DNA from: Peribacillus simplex
GTDB taxonomy: Bacteria; Bacillota; Bacilli; Bacillales; DSM-1321
Direction: 5' to 3'
DNA length: 64,000 bases
Assembly: GCF_030123325.1 (NCBI RefSeq)
Contig: NZ_CP126106.1
Coordinates: forward strand, 4,182,001-4,246,000
Within the stretch, counting starts at the first letter, position 1; each line of letters starts with the position of its first letter. Made by a program: the position numbers and the translations under genes. Under the pieces are notes generated by a model. That model was not told the origin of the DNA. It was given only the letters and a program-made list of their open reading frames with translations, and searched no databases. Positions 62,422 to 64,000 of this stretch are shown piece by piece.

Positions 62422-64000
62422 TCAATTGTTAAGGAGTGCTTCTTCCCTTTTGCGTAAATCCACCCGTTTGATTTTACCTGATGTCGTTTTGGGCAGCTCT
62501 TCTAAAAATTCGATTTTCCTTGGATATTTATATGGGGCAGTCAATTCCTTCACGTGCGATTGGAGCGTCTGGATCAAGCCTTGGCTGTTCGGATCGATAT
62601 CCTCCATCAAGACTACATATGCCTTGACCACATTTCCCCTTATTTCATCAGGGCTTGCTATAACGGCACACTCTTTAACAAATGGATGCTTAACGAGTGC
62701 ATCTTCCACCTCAAACGGTCCAATCGTATATCCCGAGCTGATGATGATATCATCAGAACGACCCTCAAACCAGAAATAACCATCTTCATCCTTTTTCGCT
62801 TGGTCGCCGGTGATATAATAGTCCCCCCGGAACTGCTGCGATGTCCGCTCGGGATCTTTAAAATATTCTTTGAAAAGAGCAGGTGTATCTACATGTACGG
62901 CAATATCCCCCACTATGCCAGGAGAACAAGGTTTACCGGAATCATCAATGATTTCCACATGGTTGCCAGGAGTCGGTTTGCCCATGGAGCCCAATTTAAT
63001 TTCCATGCCTTTCGTTACACCTACCAACAGGGTATTTTCGGTCTGTCCATATCCATCACGCACTTCAATATGGAAATGGTTTTTAAAGACCTCGAACACC
63101 TTTTGATTTAAAGGCTCTCCCGCTGATACAGCACTATGAAGATGGGATAAATCATAGTCATCAAGGTTATCCACCTTTGCCATCAATCGATACTCCGTCG
63201 GTGTGCAGCATAATGCATTCACTTTGTAGTCCTGAAGCAGCTGAAGATATTTTTTCGCCTCGAACTTCCCATGATAGGCAAGACCGGCCGCTCCCGTTCC
63301 CAGAACCGCCAGGAAAGGACTCCAGATCCACTTTTGCCACCCTGGGCCAGCAGTTGCCCAAACCACATCCGTTTCGCTGATGCCAAGCCAGTTTGCTGCA
63401 GACGTTTTCAAATGGGCATAAGCCCATCCATGAGTATGGACGACCCCTTTTGGGTTTCCTGTCGTTCCGGAAGTATACGATAAGAACGCCATATCCTCAC
63501 TCTTCGTATCGGCCATAGTCAGCTGATCTGATTCCTCATCGGCAAGCTCATTCAAATCCAGCCAATTTTCGATTCGTTTTCCGATTGAAAATTTCAGGAG
63601 GCTTTCCGCCCCTTCTATTTCATTCAATTCATGAGTATATTCATGATAACTGATGATTCCTTTGACATTACCATGGTTGACTCGATACTGTAAGTCCTTC
63701 GCACGAAGCATTTCGGAACAAGGTATGACAATCATGCCAATTTTCAATGCGGCTAAATACACTTGATAAGCTTCAACCAAACGAGGGATTATGATAAGGA
63801 CCGTATCACCTTTACCCAGTCCTTTTTTCTTGAAGGCATTTCCAATTTTATTTGCACTCTTTAATAAATTCTCATATGTAAGTTGTTTTTTGTCACCGGT
63901 TTCGTTCTCCCAGAGGACGGCAACTTTTTTTGGATCTTTTGCAAAACGTTCCATTTCACTCACTAAGTTGTAATGTTCCGGAGCCAATAAGTCTTCACGC
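62422..64000 (-). CDS. ytcI: Acyl-CoA synthetase, YtcI/MbcS-like (5' end outside window)
   Basis: At least 525 codons of an ANL-superfamily acyl-CoA ligase. AMP motif FLSYTSGTTGNPKGVVHTHG, DGYGQTENT, YFWFEGRSDDIIISSGYTIGPFEVE and the C-terminal catalytic Lys in PKTTSGKIKR. The frame stays open through the right edge (codons REDLL before the TTG at 63987), so the true start probably lies outside the window. The B. subtilis neighbour of ytcJ is ytcI (medium/branched-chain acyl-CoA synthetase). Confidence 0.93.
   Translation of the reverse strand, partial: REDLLAPEHYNLVSEMERFAKDPKKVAVLWENETGDKKQLTYENLLKSANKIGNAFKKKGLGKGDTVLIIIPRLVEAYQVYLAALKIGMIVIPCSEMLRAKDLQYRVNHGNVKGIISYHEYTHELNEIEGAESLLKFSIGKRIENWLDLNELADEESDQLTMADTKSEDMAFLSYTSGTTGNPKGVVHTHGWAYAHLKTSAANWLGISETDVVWATAGPGWQKWIWSPFLAVLGTGAAGLAYHGKFEAKKYLQLLQDYKVNALCCTPTEYRLMAKVDNLDDYDLSHLHSAVSAGEPLNQKVFEVFKNHFHIEVRDGYGQTENTLLVGVTKGMEIKLGSMGKPTPGNHVEIIDDSGKPCSPGIVGDIAVHVDTPALFKEYFKDPERTSQQFRGDYYITGDQAKKDEDGYFWFEGRSDDIIISSGYTIGPFEVEDALVKHPFVKECAVIASPDEIRGNVVKAYVVLMEDIDPNSQGLIQTLQSHVKELTAPYKYPRKIEFLEELPKTTSGKIKRVDLRKREEALLNN

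Noticed and set aside
1..64000. Phage, transposon, toxin-antitoxin or defence island
   Set aside because: No integrase, transposase, restriction or abortive-infection genes; nearly all genes fit the conserved Bacillus backbone.

Overview
The window is a low-GC Gram-positive chromosome segment from an endospore-forming Bacillaceae. Gene order matches the dnaI-dnaB to polA-phoPR-citZ-pyk-accDA-dnaE-argGH-ackA-sppA neighbourhood known from Bacillus subtilis, and sporulation genes (ytaF, ytrHI, ytfJ, tgl) are scattered through it. Differences from B. subtilis (a glyoxylate-shunt operon aceBA, hflKC, a GntR gene beside the malic enzyme, a TPP-riboswitch thiamine-precursor operon) suggest a Peribacillus / Bacillus simplex-like species; that assignment is inference. 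Most genes lie on the minus strand and no phage, IS element, tRNA, rRNA or CRISPR array is visible.

Layout. 1-9.1 kb: replication initiation and repair (dnaI 5' part, dnaB, nrdR, speH, gapB, coaE, ytaF, mutM, polA). 9.2-14 kb: hflC/hflK and phoR/phoP. 14-31 kb: central carbon metabolism (mdh, icd, citZ, ytwI, ytvI, aceA/aceB, fxsA, pyk, pfkA, accA/accD, a FadR-type GntR regulator, malic enzyme ytsJ). 31-38.5 kb: dnaE, ytrHI, nrnA, ytpI, ytoI and a small membrane protein. 38.5-39.35 kb: a non-coding patch with a decayed lipoprotein gene and a GC-rich dispersed repeat. 39.4-49.3 kb: ytkL, an Xaa-Pro peptidase, a Usp protein, argGH, moaB, an EcsC-family gene, ackA, ytxK. 49.5-54.6 kb: a small repeat protein, tpx, ytfJ/ytfI, yteJ/sppA and an NAD kinase. 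54.6-58.4 kb: a TPP-riboswitch operon (ThiY-like binding protein, MTH1187-family protein, permease, ATPase, TatD-family hydrolase). 58.7-64 kb: tgl, rarD, ytcJ and the 3' part of an acyl-CoA synthetase gene.

The most interesting signal is regulatory. Three genes used for growth on gluconeogenic substrates, gapB, aceBA (glyoxylate shunt) and the malic enzyme gene, each carry a copy of the motif TRTGHYATAYW, recalled as the B. subtilis CcpN consensus, overlapping the probable -10 box; gapB and aceB also have a second, inverted copy about 30-40 bp downstream. gapB is a known CcpN target; aceBA and the malic enzyme would be additions. The malic enzyme leader also holds a perfect FadR-type palindrome, GTGGTCAGACCAC, and the next gene encodes a FadR-subfamily GntR protein that lacks the usual metal-binding histidines, so a local regulator-operator pair is likely.

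Starts were adjusted by ribosome-binding site and family length in many genes; where the start was moved, the entry says why. All identifications come from reading the sequence and from memory of the families; no database search was run.
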